A stretch of 64,000 bases of DNA from Istiophorus platypterus (lineage: Eukaryota; Chordata; Actinopteri; Istiophoriformes; Istiophoridae): NCBI GenBank assembly GCA_016859345.1, contig CM029121.1, positions 2,623,329 to 2,687,328 on the forward strand. The letters are read 5' to 3'. Within the stretch, counting starts at the first letter, position 1; each line of letters opens with the position of its first letter. Positions 12,749 to 26,913 of the stretch are shown here, in pieces. Below the pieces are notes generated by a model. It saw only the letters and a program-made list of their open reading frames with translations. It was not told the origin of the DNA and did no database searches. A program made the position numbers and the translations under genes.

Positions 12749-14681
12749 AAGTGTGATTGAATTGAGACGGGGTGGGACGGGAGCAATAGATGGAATATGT
12801 GTGGGATAAAGAGTGCTGCAGTAGAGAGATGTGGAGGGCTGGATAGATGATGGGGATACAGAGGGAGACATGGCTGGAGGAATGAGAGCAAATGAGAGTG
12901 GGATGCCGGGAATTGAGGGAGGGGAAATGAGAAGAAGGAAGTGAAGGCACTGTTTACAGCTAGTGAAGAGAGATGGACAGATTGCTTTTGACGGAGATAA
13001 AGGTGCAGGGGATGTGGAGGTGTTGTTACACTCCTCTCTTAGAGGAGAACACACTCTGTTAGATAAATAAGCTCTGTGACTAATGCCCTGTGACTTCTGT
13101 TAAAAACTGAGCAGTGATGTCTCCATTGGTATGTTTAAACACAAGGGGGACATTTCTTCTACTCAGACAGGCAGCTCAGTTATTTTAACACTTTCTCAAT
13201 TATTTCGCTAAAGCTACACTTATCAATTATTGTCATTTCTCAATTAATCCTTAATTTAGTCCAGTGATTTTTGTTTTGTGACCCAAGTTTGTACCTGTAC
13301 TTTTATCAGAGGTAGTGGCCTTAGTGTGGACGTAGAGGAAGTTGTGAGTGGTTTGATTTTTTCCTCTCAGGCCATATACATAGGTCAGTTAAGTTTCTAG
13401 CTAATGAGAATTTTACAAATCTCACTGCATCTTGGTTTAACTGAGCTTTGGTTTGAATGTAATGTGACCTGACTGTGACATCATTTTCATAACTTAATAA
13501 CTCCTCCCTTTATCACAAAATAAAAAGTCACTTTCTTTTGGAAAAAAAAAGAAAATTAAAGGTGAATTCTGAGTTTTAATGTTATACTTTGATGCAGTTA
13601 TTCATCATTTCTTTGCCTGATGTGGTTTAACACAGTTTTGTCAGACTCGTCTTTGGACCCTTTAGAAGGTCCCTACGCCCAGTCTTGGAACACTGGCTTC
13701 ATCCGCAATATGGCACAAAAAAGGGAAAAAAATGTCCATCCAAATGTCCCCACATCCCAGTGGACAGAGACAGGTGACTTGTTCCATCCAACACTCCAAA
13801 GAAAATCAATTTTTAATGTTATAAAAGAAAAAAACAGCAAATCCTCATATTTGAGAAGCTTCTGTTTTGTTTTTCCTTTGCCTTGTGAGGACCTCGGCAC
13901 TGAAGAGACATAACTTCCTCCCCATCTACTGAATAATGTATATGGAGAGAATAAAAATAAATTCTAGCTTTTACCTTGAATTGTTGTTATTTTAGCCTTA
14001 TTTGAACTTGTTTCATCAATGAATGAGTTATAAAAGTTGTAGCTGTGGAGCTCCTGTCGATCAGGTTATTGATTCATCATTTCAGCTCTGCTTTGATTCC
14101 AGGAATACCACCAGAACATTTACATACAAAGAAGAACTTGTGTCTTGGCCTCTCTCCAATCAACATGAACCCAGAACACAAAATACTAGAAGATACTCCA
14201 AAAAAGGTGCAAGATACAGACAAGAGAGGTTTATCAGTTAGTTTTCTTGTAATGACACAGTATTGTCGTGACAAAGACAGACTGACAGAGTACTGAAAAC
14301 AGAGGAAGTAGCAGAACCGCTGGCTTGCTGTAGTACAAGTGCTGTTTTCATTTGAGATGCACTGGCTAAAGCTACAGTTTTACGTAGCTTACATTTTAAC
14401 GCATTTTACAAAATCTTCATCATGAAAAGTGTTTTGATATGGGGTATTTCATACCTGAGATAAATCTCACTACAGTTTTTACAAGAACAAAGCATGTTCT
14501 GGTGTAAATACAGTGAATGACTTCCTGTTAGATAATATATTCATTTTGTTTCCCATTAATTCCAAAAATATCAAAACTGCAATACAACTATGGATGTATA
14601 TTTTGAACAAGAATATGAACAATAAGTACAACGGTTATGTTGGGTATTCCTCTGTTGATGACAAAGGCTGAACACAGAGGC

Positions 14682-15300
14682 TCAGAGGAGAGGGCGGAGG
14701 AGGCTACTCAGCCGGTTCAGCCTGGCCGACTGTCCAGCAGTAATGGCAGGAGGTCCATCAGCAGATCCTGGTTCTGGGCTGGGCCAAGGTTGGCCCACTG
14801 GTTCCACTAGGTGAATGTTGGCAGGAGGTTCAGCGCTGTGGTTCAAGGGATGTGATGGAGGAGGAACAACAGCAGAATCTGGCTCTCTGGTTGCTTCTGT
14901 GCCCACAGGAGCTGGCTGCTCATTAAAACCTTCAGCATGGGAGGTTAAGGCCTCTCCATCATCCAACCACATCTGCTGGCTATAGGGGTTTGCAGTCACG
15001 CTTGTGTCTATGTGTGTGTCTGAGGCTCAAACAACACACACTTCTCACCTGCTACAACATCAGGGATGGTGCTCAGCACCTCTGATGCAGCACAGTTCAG
15101 CCTCCTCCTCAGAGTGTCTGGAGGGAACATCTGCCTCACATTTTCCTGTGTAGACAGGCACAGCCTCCAGTGAGTCAAACAACCTTCTGGCTTCTAACTC
15201 ACTGTCTCTCATTTGCATGCTGGTGTTCACCTCCCACAGCAGCTTGAGAAGAGGCTTGGCATCAGCCTCATCAAAGTCACTAGTGCAATCTTCGAATTAC
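14682..15300 (-). pseudogene. Unidentified coding-like island, probably a decayed gene or retrocopy
   Basis: GC content rises locally and the minus strand reads as protein in consecutive blocks. 15280-15160: DFDEADAKPLLKLLWEVNTS, then MRDSELEARRLFDSLEA. A one-base frame change follows. 15155-15050: ENVRQMFPPDTLRRRL, then CAASEVLSTIPDVVAGE. Another frame change, then 14999-14682: a Pro/Ser-rich tail starting VTANPYSQQMWLDDGEA and ending SSLLRPLL before a stop. I do not recognise the family. The frame changes have no plausible introns between them, which suggests a frameshifted pseudogene. A functional gene is possible only if introns or sequence errors explain the shifts. Confidence 0.45.
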
Positions 15301-17680
15301 AGGAGTTGATGTGCCAGCAGAGCAGCAGAGTGTGTTCATGTGTGGTTGAGTCTAACAAGGACCCTGATAGACCTGTAAATGCTTCCTTTATTGAACTCTA
15401 TGGAAGTTTAGCTGATGTAGATCAGATCGCACAAAAATGTAAACCTTCACCTATCAGCAAAATGATTTCACACCAAATATAGATCCAACGATAGACTTGA
15501 GAGAGATAGTCAGCAGCTAAATAGCAGCTTCGACCTGCACTCTTCATTTAGGCTCATGCCTGGTTTAAGGCCTCACCAAATGGCACTATTCACTTCCAAA
15601 CTAACTAAATTATGTGACCCTGCTGGCTTTAAACAGCCCTCTCACAAACCATTGGGTGTGCTTCATAATGCAGAAAAGAGGGGATGAACAACAGATACAT
15701 GTTAATACCGTCACTAAAACATGGGCAAAAGCATTATGAAGTGCTTTTTTGTTGGCTAAAATTACCCTTTTTAAAGGAATTTCAAAGTGAACATTCCTTG
15801 CCTAAGGCCCTTTAATTGCTTTTAATAGCTGTGTGTTTATTCTACATTTTTAGACAGTCATTCTCCATTCTGCATTTGAACCTCTGCCAATGGCAGCTGC
15901 CTAAAGGCGGAGAGTAAAAAGTACCTCAAGGTGAAAACAGTGGAGGAGATTTATAATTTTATATTTTCACACACTAAATAGACAAAGAAACGCATACATT
16001 TCATGGCCAATTACAGAAAAGTTCAAAAAGCATGATATCGCAGAGGCATCATAGAATTCAGGTAAATAAAAGGTGGGGTCGAGGTATAAACCACATCTAA
16101 AACCAAGGCTACAGCAAATCAATCACTGTTACAGCATCCACCAAGGAAAAAAAATTAAAGTCTTTAAAGTCTCACTGCAGTTACAGTCATTTACAGCATA
16201 CAGTATGACTGGTGTCTAGGGATTCATTATGTGATACTTTCTGACATGTATTCATGCAGTTATATAATATCAAATATTAATGACTGAAACACCTCATGAT
16301 AATCCTCAGTCACCATAAGTCTTCATACTACGACCATCATTTCAGAAAATGTGGCAGCAGTCCTGGCGTTTTTTGTGCCAATTGAAGAAATACTTCAATT
16401 CAGTTATTTCTGTAATGGTGCAGCTGCGTCCATCTCATTCACACTTGTGGCCATTTTAGATTGGTAGCTAAATCCCTGTTCTTAATCCGGCCCACAAAGC
16501 CTTGATTTGTCGATTGTTTCTTCAATCAGCACTAATGGCATCAATGGGCGAACCAGACCTATTTGAATTTTTGAAAAAAGAGCTGTGGATTATTCATAGC
16601 TCTTAACCCCTCACTCCCTCAACAGTGGTTCTGTACATCTGCATGGAATGACACCATTACAGGTAAGAGAGAAAATATGGTTTGGGTGATTTACACTTTC
16701 AAGGGTTTAGGAAATTCCATGACAAATCGAGAAAGACAAAGGTGGATAACAATGGTAAAGCCATTCCTTTACAACTCATCTCTTGTAGAGCTCGTCTGTC
16801 CAAGCTTACATTTCATTTGATGTTGAAATGTGATGGCGGCTGCTGAGACGTGAGATATAAAGAAAGACAAGAGGAGAAGTGAAACAGGATTGAACAGAAA
16901 GATGGAAATTCATAACGAGGGACTGAGCTAAAAGGGAAGTAGTGAAAGGTGAGTGAAAAAGTATCTGTTGGGGAAATTACATCAAGCTCCCCATCTCTCG
17001 GTACAGGCACAGTAATATCTGCCTCTTCACGTCATTAATCTCACTCCGTCTTTGCCTTTCTCCTCCATCCATTTACCATTTCATTATCCTCCTCTCATTC
17101 CTTCCTTCCATTTCTTTCTCCTACCCCCCCTTTCTCTTCCTCTGCTGCCTCTCCACAGTGTGTAAATCATCCAATCAGGCACAATGTAGACCCCATCATG
17201 GCAGAGGCCAGAGGCCAAGTGCAGACAAACTGGGATGGGGCGTGTCCACCGGGAAGGATGGATTTGGGGGGGGGTAGATAAATGGAGACATTCAGTGATT
17301 CGAGGAGAAAACAAGACAAGATGAGATTGGGGCATTGACTATTAACCATTTTCATTATTGATTGGTCTGTTGATTATTTTCTGATTACTTGAATAATTGT
17401 TCAGTCTATCAAAATGTCAGAAAATAGGGGAAAAATAGACATCACAGTTTCCCTGAGCCCAAGGTGATCCAAAGATAAACAGTTTAGAATATGAAAGAGA
17501 AAAACAGATGATGCTCACATTTGAAAAGATGGAACAAGAGAATGTGAATCAATCACTCATCAAAACGGTCTTAATTTTTAGTCGGTGGACTAATCAGTTA
17601 TTCAGCTTGTCATACAACACATTGTTCAATGAGAGAAGGGACAGACAAAAAAATCATGAAATATATTATAGGGAGAAAAA

Positions 17681-17712
17681 GAGGGGGATGATGATATCGC
17701 ATCATCCCCCTC
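17681..17712. repeat. Perfect 13-bp hairpin
   Basis: GAGGGGGATGATG (17681-17693) and CATCATCCCCCTC (17700-17712) are exact reverse complements around a six-base spacer (ATATCG). No T-run or gene lies next to it. Function unknown. Confidence 0.85.
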
Positions 17713-18490
17713 TATCGCAGGGACAGAAGAATGAAATTAACCTTTTAAGTTAATCATCAGAAAAAAATTTAATTGATTTTCAGTTTTTCATAGATGAGGA
17801 TTTTCTGCTCTTCTCAGTTTGACATCATCATAAACGGAATATTTTCCTCAAACATCAAAACAAGTGATCTGAAGATTTCACCTTCTGGTAAATTGTGATG
17901 TGCATTTTTCATTGTTTTGCATCTTTTCAGCAATTCACAGAATAAATGACTGTATAAAAATATTAATATTGATCTGCTGTAACTGAATCATCAGGAATCG
18001 AATCAAAACAGGACTTCAGTGCAGATACCAAGCTCTACCCTCTACAAGCCAGCTGAATTTTAGAAAGAGGGTAGATAAAAGGAGGTTGAGATGATACCAA
18101 AGTCTAATTGAGTGCCGTCAGAGGAAGACGGACAGACTGTTGATGGACAATCAGAGGGATGGAGAGAGGGAAGCAGAGGGGGGAAGAAAAGATGAAGGAC
18201 AGATAGAAGGTCAAATAGATGGAGGAGAGAAGAGACATGAGCAAGGATCGCAGCTACCTCCTTCTCATAATCACTTATCTACTGTCCTTATGAAAGCATT
18301 ACATTTATTTGTTCAGTTTTCTACATTTACAAAAGGATTAATTAACAAATCCTCTACTAATTATACTGAGTACTATGAACCAGATTCGTATATTAGATTG
18401 ATATAAGATTCCCTCCAGCAATCAGTGGAAATGCTGTTAAAATGTTAACATTTAACAAATTAATATCGTTAAAGCCAAGAGTACGCTGAC

Positions 18491-18526
18491 AAACACACAA
18501 CACAAACACGCACACAAATACACATG

Positions 18527-18577
<51 letters not shown>
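18491..18577 (+). repeat. (CA)n microsatellite, left half interrupted
   Basis: CA-rich from 18491, with a clean run from about 18536. Confidence 0.97.
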
Positions 18578-18689
18578 CAGCTGAATTTAATGGAACACTC
18601 AATATTATAAATTGCCTCATTGCACAAAACGACCGTTATTTGCCAGCAGGGTTTTGCAAGTGTTGTTGAGCATTGCCTGCTCACTATGA

Positions 18690-18840
18690 ACGAGCCTTGC
18701 TAGCAGTTTCCCACCATTTCCAGTCTTTGTCCTAAGCTATGCTAAAAAGATCACTGTAATGGACACAGAGATGAAGCTGATATTTATCTCCTCATCTGGC
18801 TAAAACCACCAACCTGCGTTTCCCCCCAAAATGTCGACTA
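18690..18840 (+). repeat. Dispersed fish repeat (CCAGTCTTTGT type)
   Basis: TTTCCAGTCTTTGTCCTAAG, then AGCTATGCTAA, then TATTTATCTCCTCATCTGGC, then CCCAAAATGTCGAC. These match in order a short dispersed repeat that I recognise from many percomorph genomes. It is non-coding. It supports the organism call. Confidence 0.7.
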
Positions 18841-21800
18841 CTAACACACTGCAGTATCACATGACTACTGCCAACATTAGGACAGGTCCTTCATGTTCAA
18901 AGCTGCAGTAACACCACTGAATGGCAATGAGAATAATATTGAAATGTATAGCTGTACTACTAAAGGGCAAAATGATCCATACTGTGGATAATGCTACACT
19001 AATAACACACAGGAACCAACACACACACACACACACAGAATGCAGTAAAAGAGACTGATGGAAGACACTGTCTGCTGATGAGGATTGTGGATCTGAGAGA
19101 AAGTAGACTGCAGTTTAGTTCAGTGCATTTGATTCCTGAACTGTACATATAGCATACATGTCCATCGATCAATAAAGCCCTGTACCAGCACAATGGCTAA
19201 TCAATACTAAACCATTTATGGCTAATGGAGGCACAGATAATGACACACTATCACAACAAGCATACTGTATTATAGACAGTACAAACAAGGTTTCTAATGT
19301 GAGTTTGATGGTTCATACTATAATTCGAGTTAGAGATTTTTAAGACCAGTACTAAAAAAATCCAATAGCCATGTATCAGTTGATACTCTCATAAAATCCT
19401 GAAATAAACATTTTGATAAAGATAGCTTGAAATTAACAAACTACATCAAGGAGACACTGTTTCTACATGAACTCAAACTTCTCTTTGACATTTCTGTGCT
19501 GACAGCATATAGCTGCATATAGACAGCCAGTACAAAATATCTATGAACAGCTAAAGTGGGTTTATAACTGTAGGTGGACTGATGTATTGGAAAAAGTTGA
19601 CACGACGGCCAGTCATCCAGAGGCAACGGAGCACATCGGTCATGCAAAAGTGGAGTGTTTGACCATGGCTACCACCCACATGTTTCTCGATGTTTGAGTT
19701 GGTATCGCCAACATACTGTCTGTTGATTTACAGGTCTCAGGGCAGGCTCCCCCAATTACTCCCCAAGAAACACAAGCCAGGACTTGTCCAGGTTAATATT
19801 TTGTCGTACGCCAACAGATATCAGCCAGGCAAGCAGAAATGCACAAGTCCACCTCAGTGTATGAAGGGGAGAATGAGCAGAAAAGCTCATCATAGCAGTG
19901 GCAGTGCAGTTTACCCCAGCACCGAGCGTGCTCATGTAGAGGAAGGCGAGGTGGTGGTACTCTACTGAGGATGAAAAACGAAGTAAGTCCCAGATAAACA
20001 CAGACACGCACAGCTTCTGCTGATATTCTAAACATGAATTTCCCAGGGCGATGATGGTGCTGTGTGCAGTGTGTGTTCTGCTGTGCTTACTGCAGTCGAC
20101 CACTGAGGCGTGCTCGGCTAACTGCAACAGTCAGCTCACACACTGCAGTTAACACCGGGTTAACAGACAGACAGTTTACACAGATGCAGCAACGTGTGAA
20201 ATGTGCTGATAACACTGACAGCTCTTCACCTGCACCTCTGTACCTCTGATTTCACACTCCCACTGCCTCCACTAGGGAACTGTGGACTGCATCAGCTCAT
20301 CAGTGCAGCTGCTCAGTGGAGTCAGTGGAATATTCATGGTTTTAAATGTTCAAACATGTAAAACCTTGTTTTATCATGGGGGGGGGGGTCAGGGCTAACT
20401 GCTACATTCCACATTGTTGGATAAGTAAGTTTCCATCCATCTGTTTTTATGATTTGATTGATTATTATAATGATTATGAGCTGGTCATGCTCATGAGGAT
20501 GATTTAAAATATCAGACAAAATCTGGTGCGCTAAAATATCAAAAAGAAATTATCTGAATTTTCTGTCATGTTGATATGATGTGATAACAGTCTTTATCTC
20601 TGCAAAAAAGTCATACACACACATACACACACACCAGACACCAGACCAACACCAGACAGAAACAAAGAGTTTTATTTCTTAATTGTGCCAACTCACGGAA
20701 ATTATGATAATTAGCTCCAACTGATAGAATCTGCCGGTGACAGCCGTCATCTCAGTCGCTGGAATCAATGGTTGTCAACTGAGAAATAAGAAGCTTTCAT
20801 AATGTCAATCAATCATATGCTGTCAACAGCCACATCCTTGTCTTTGCCATGAAACCAGTGCTGAACTTTCACTCAGGGAGCAAAAAGGGACATTTATTCC
20901 CTTGAGAGAGGATAGATTTCTCTGGATTGGACGGGATGTTATAAATATGTACTCTTTCTGTGGATGCTGTCAGGTCCCATCCACAGCAGACAACTCCTTT
21001 TCAATCAAAGCTACCAACTGAAGATAGTCCCTAAGGAGTAATGATAAGAATCCACAAACCAGACATGTCAACCTTCATCAGATAGGGAATGTCTTTACAG
21101 AAGGAAGAAAAAACATAATTTTTCCATTTTGTACATCACATTAGCAGCTAATGTTTCCACACTTGTAGTTGAAGTTTCTCTGGCTATCTTTGTCTATAGC
21201 TGGCCTGTGCTGTCGTCATCATTTTTACTTCTGTGCTGGTAACACTCTGCAATTACACCACTAAACTGCTAGTTTGCGTTGGGGCTCATATGCTACTGTG
21301 TTGAGTTTCTTCACCACTGTTTTTCATGAGTTTGTTGGCGCACTTTGAAACAACGGTGACCAAAACCGATCGGATCCTGATGGAACTGTAGATAATAGAT
21401 ACTGAGCAGCGCTTAATTTTTCTGAATTAATTGCAACGCAGAAACCAGAGGAGACGTCGGAGGAGATGGTCCATACGACGGCAGCGAAGAAGGAGAAGAT
21501 GGAAATGGGATGCTACCAAGCCGTCCAATCACAGTTCTTTCAGTCTGCATCGCTGCGATGTGTAGTTACAGGTTTCTTGTGGTGCGCGTCAGCCTACAGC
21601 GCAGGTTTGTTGCAGAAGCATAAATTGGCCTTCAGGCAAACAACTGATTTCAAGCAAAGTGATGACAATAGTTTATAATGGAAATCTGGGTAATAATTGT
21701 ACTGTTCACCTTCATTTTCCCTTTGAAATTAGTCTGACTAATCTGGAGGTTTGTTTCATACTGTTCCATTTTCTTGACCTGTTGGACCTATTTGTACTGA

Positions 21801-22360
21801 TGTCACAATGTTTCCAAATCTCAGCTGTCAATTCGATGGGTATGGTGTTATTATTACTGACACAGATGTGGGGGAAAACTACAAAATAAAAGCCAAGTTG
21901 TAAGAAATCAGATTTATCCAATGGCAATAAAAATGACAAATATATGAGATGAAAATAACTGAAAATGTTGTGTTTTCCTACTGCTGCTCCTGTTGCTATC
22001 TCTACTGTTTCTATCGAGCCTGAAAGCACCATGTACGGTTCATCAGCCTAGACGGAGTTACTGGAAACAATTTCTCACAAATTGAGCAGCTCCTGTTTCA
22101 GTGTGTTTGTATCAGCTAATAAAGCACACCGACTATGTGAGTCCTAATAACAGCGTATCAATGCAGTCTGCACTAACATAACTCCATTTAATGATTTTTG
22201 TGACTCATGTCTACCCGTTCTCATATCATGACACAAAAAAAAAAAAACACGCACAGCTCCTTATATATTACCGTCACACTCAGCAGACCATCCTGTTGCC
22301 CCTGGCAACTCCCTACTGAGGCTGTGGTGAGCTAGGAGAAATTGAGATGCAAGGTGTGTA

Positions 22361-22361
<1 letters not shown>

Positions 22362-22435
<74 letters not shown>

Positions 22436-22449
22436 GCGTGTGCGTGTGT
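22362..22449 (+). repeat. (GT)n microsatellite
   Basis: A long pure run ending in GTGTGC variants. Confidence 0.98.
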
Positions 22450-22857
22450 ATTGTGATGGGAGGAGGGCTTCAATCTCTAAGCAGTGATGATTAATATGGA
22501 ACTGAAAAGCTTTACTATTATACACACATACACACAAACATCTCTAGGACAGCACTGACCAAGCAGTCCCTGTACAGAGCCTCAGGAAACCCCACCTTTG
22601 CTACTACGGGCTGGAGTGTGTATGTGTGTGTTTGATGGTGGGACTGAAAAAGGAATTAATAAAGACAAAAGCCTGACTTAGTCTTCTCATATGAGACAAA
22701 CACAAACAACATGTATGGACAGCATCACACTGTGACACGCACATTTAGCATTGTAAATAATTACTTTGAACACACACATACATACACTCTCGTGTATCAA
22801 TTTATGTATGCGCCAAGTACGCATTTATAGAATGAGATGCATGAATGGCAGTCCCAG

Positions 22858-22859
<2 letters not shown>

Positions 22860-22914
<55 letters not shown>
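22860..22914 (+). repeat. (CA)n microsatellite
   Basis: A pure run complementary to the (GT)n tract 410 bp to its left. Confidence 0.98.
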
Positions 22915-22915
<1 letters not shown>

Positions 22916-23511
22916 CTGTATCATGTATGCACGCATGAACGTAAGAACACATCTACCTTCATCAAATTTTAAAACAGAGCTCACATACACCGAGGCAAAC
23001 AGGAGGAAACACACAGCACTTAACCCCAAACCCTCCTTGCTGTCACCTACAACACTCTACAGTGGAAACACTGTGGACAGTGGTATCTGCCCAGCCTTGT
23101 CAAAACTGGCCAAAAAGGAATTTTATTCATTCTTCTAAAATGAAAGATTAGGTCAAAAACTTGATAGAGCTGAATGTACATCCACAGTAGAACTTGCGAG
23201 ACAGACAGGTGCGGGAGTGTATATCTGACCCATCCCTGCTCTCTGCTACTACAGTAGATGTGCGTGTGTGTGTGTTTGTGTAGAATAATACACGGTAAAG
23301 GAGCCTCCAGCCAGTGTGGTAGATTAGGCTCCACACAGAAAAACATCGCAGTCAGAAATTCAAACACATCCTGTATTTTCTTGTGTGATCAGTACATCAA
23401 GCCACACTCAGTTTAACATGCTTCAAACACTCAAATACACACATACACATGGTTTCTAGGAACACACCTGCCATGCTTGTGTACGTCATGGAAAGCATAG
23501 CTGTGAGAAAG

Positions 23512-23536
<25 letters not shown>
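23512..23536 (+). repeat. (GT)n microsatellite, short
   Basis: A run of about 12 units. Confidence 0.95.
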
Positions 23537-23542
<6 letters not shown>

Positions 23543-25079
23543 AGAGACAGCAAAATTGACCAGGTGGGTGGGATCGTGTGAATGGTTGCTGTGGAAACTA
23601 GGAAGTCACTGGCCAATACTGCAGGTATGATGATGTCAATAGCTGGTCATAATAAGTGACGAGCACATGAGAACATTTGAAGAAAACACACAGAAAATAA
23701 ACAGAGCAGGTGTGCATGTGCCCACATACACATATCCACTTCCCCACTACCCATCAGGTGGGTAAACACCTTGTCTTATTTCTCCATAACCATGGCAACC
23801 TGCTGCTGAGCCAACACTAATACCACCATGAAATCCCGTCTGTGAGTACAACAGATACAGGCATGGATCTTTAACTGCCTTAAATTTCTGCATACAGTCA
23901 CTATTTACGGTAATAAATTTGTCTAGATGCCATGACTTAAAAAATTAAAATAGCAAACTACTAATTGTATTTCAGTGGACTGGAGCAATCAGCAGGCAGT
24001 CCTGTCCAGAAGTGCAACTTTTTCGATATGCGATGCTTCATCGCCGACACAAGAAAGGAAATACCTTGTATCACGTGCTGATGTATTAGAATCATCAATC
24101 AAATGATTGGTCATATAGTCCTTCAGCCTTTGGACTAAATATTAATCAGCAAAGCTTTTTAAATCAATGAACTGTAGCCCTATATCATTGTAAATTTGAC
24201 TTTTTATCATGATGTACCATATATTTTAGTTGGTCACTATTTCAGTGGACTTTAAGGTGCATTCACAGGCTGCAATAGTTTTACATTCACTGTAACACAT
24301 GATTTTCCATCTAGACATGACTGACAGCTGCATTTCTGATATGACAGTGTTCAAATTTAAAACACTGGACATATTGGCTAAGGCTAACATGCAGAGGTAA
24401 AGCGTGTTCTCCAGTTTCGTTTAGCATGTTAGCATGCTCACATTCAATGATCTGGAGTAAAAACACAGAACAGCTGGGGCTGTTAGCAGTAAAACCAGAA
24501 CTCCCAGGTTCTGTTCCAGATATAGAAGACCTCGTTCAAAATAACACATTTGTAAAGATGATATGACTACAAATCCAGCCTTGCAAAAGAGTCTTTGTCA
24601 GCAGTATGTCATGTAGCTTGCTTCATATGTTTAGATAAAAATGAGCAGATGAGATCATTTGAAAAATGATCTAATATCGTTGTTTAATAACAGCAGGACA
24701 GAGGAAACTGAGGTCTCTACAAGATTTCAGACAGCAGAGATTACAAAAAGTTAACTTTATGGTGAGTTTTATGCATATTTATGAACCCCAGTTACAATTA
24801 TATAAGCACATTAAAGAGTTTCTTGTGGGAGGTGTAGTTTTGTCAGTGCTCACAATGTAATCATTAAAAAAACACAACGTTCTCAGTCTCTTGTAGCAGC
24901 TACTGCAGTGGATGCTGATTTGTTTTAGAATATGGAAAGAAAACCCCAGGATACCGCTTCATTTTTTTTTTTGTTCAGTAAGGCCGATGAAAGAAATGCT
25001 AGTAGACTGAGGCTAACCCTGATGGTGGCATGACTTCACCGCTCCACTGTCTGAAGCAACTGCTGCTGGCATGTAAGAA

Positions 25080-25225
25080 AGCACCAGGTTCAATAGGATC
25101 CATCCTCTGGGCCAAATGAATCCCCAGAACAATCCATCCAATATGTGCTTAGATATTTAAGTCTGGAACAAATTAGTGGACCAACCACCATTTCCATCCA
25201 TAGATCCATGTCACTAGCATAGCAA
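25080..25225 (+). repeat. Dispersed fish repeat (GGATTCATCCTCTGGG type), copy 2
   Basis: AGGATCCATCCTCTGGGCC, then CAATCCATCCAATATGTGCT, then CTAGCATAGC. This is the same repeat family as at 5.3-5.5 kb, in the same orientation. Confidence 0.7.
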
Positions 25226-25608
25226 AAAAGGTGGAAGCTTTCTGAAAAAGATCTCAGGACAGAAGCCTGAGTAGGGCATCCTCTATAAATTTTGGCCAAA
25301 TCAAAGACCAGTCAGCATGTTTCACATGCTACTGCCATTCAACTGACGCCGGAGTGAAATTTGAGGTTAAACTTTGAAGAACTCAGTGGTGAATGTAACT
25401 CAGGTTGACTGAAGTTATCTTGAACAACCTTTTCTACTGGGATTCTGCAAATTTGGTTTGACCCGAGTGAACATCTGGTACCATATGACTTGCAGACCTA
25501 CTTGTGTCCTCCCTGCTGAGGAGATGGTACGGTCTGCTGTCATCCTGTCTGTTAGAAGAGAGGAGCTGACTGACAAAGAACCGATTGCCTGTCTCTTTTT
25601 TAGTGAGA

Positions 25609-25615
25609 ACACACA

Positions 25616-25648
<33 letters not shown>
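25609..25648 (+). repeat. (CA)n microsatellite
   Basis: About 20 units with one AT interruption. Confidence 0.97.
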
Positions 25649-26867
25649 TAAATACATCCAACGCACCTTGAGTGCATCATTTTCATCACCACAGCCTTTT
25701 CACCAATAAGGTGTCTGGGAGACGCAAGGATCGTGTTATCATGTGACCATTCAACTCTGCTACAGTGTGGGAGATCCAGCTCTGACCAGTTCTGAGGGAA
25801 TTCTTGTGGAGGCCTAAAAGCCTGTGGAAAATCTTTGTAATGGTAGCATCCCCTGTAGGTTTCTGAAAGGCAGTCTGAAGCCTGGGCCAAAGACAAGAGA
25901 GAAGCAACCACCACAGCTGGCTGTGATAGGCCGAGACAGCTGTCAATCTGAAGCTTTAAAACAACGACAGTTTAAGCCTAAATATCGACTACATGGAACG
26001 ACAGCTCTCGAAATCACTACTGAAACACACAGAAGCAGAGGTGGAATTAGGTTATGCGACCTGAAAATTGAACATGGAATTAGATGGAAATTATAAAGAT
26101 GTAGTGAAAAGTGCAAATGACACTTAACACATTAACTGACAATCAACACTGGTTCCACCATTTAGTCACTGGAACTGATGCTTTATATTGAATGTGTAGC
26201 TCAGTTATAATAGTTGTGTTAATCCTTAACACCGCACACAGTTTCTGTAATTGTATAAGTATAGTGAAATAAAAGGTTAAAGGATGCTGAGTCAGAATGT
26301 GACAATATGTTTCATATGTGGATGATTCACTTGTCCTTTACAAATGCATAAGTACATACATGTCAACACAGTACAGTGTAAGGTTACCCCCCACTTTCCA
26401 AGCACTTCCTACAAATCTGCAATGAATGAAAGGAGAATATTTTCACTTCAATTCTCCAAATACTGAAAGCATATTTCAAGAGAGCTTTAAAAGCCACAAA
26501 AAATGCAAGAGCACATGTGCAGACTCTTCGGAATCCACAGTGAGATCCCAATGGAAAAAGCGCTGTATTAGTGATGAATCAGGACGTGATTACAGAGTTT
26601 TTCTGAGTGCACATCCGTGTGTGCACAAAGCAAGACAATTACAGCACAACAGGTTAACTATGAAATTAGACATATGGCGCTCTGGTGGTGAAATGAAGTA
26701 TATTATTCCTATTATCAGCCACAAGGACTGAGAGAATCATCAGTTATCAGATGTGACTAATGGTAATATTTTGATATCAAATAATAATATTATTACAATA
26801 AATTTAAGCCTTTTTCCATTTGTGGTGTAGCTGAGTAGAGATTGGCAAGGCTGACAAACAGGGATCA

Positions 26868-26871
26868 CACA

Positions 26872-26911
<40 letters not shown>
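26868..26911 (+). repeat. (CA)n microsatellite
   Basis: About 22 units with a CCC interruption near 26875. Confidence 0.97.

Positions 26912-26913
<2 letters not shown>

Noticed and set aside
12572..13054. 160-codon minus-strand frame
   Set aside because: Much of it is (CA)n-derived Thr-His repeats plus a low-complexity Ser/Pro stretch from purine-rich DNA. No domain or splice context.
19690..20127. Overlapping frames of 92 (+) and 123 (-) codons
   Set aside because: Neither translation shows a recognisable domain, and the two frames overlap on opposite strands. Left as non-coding.
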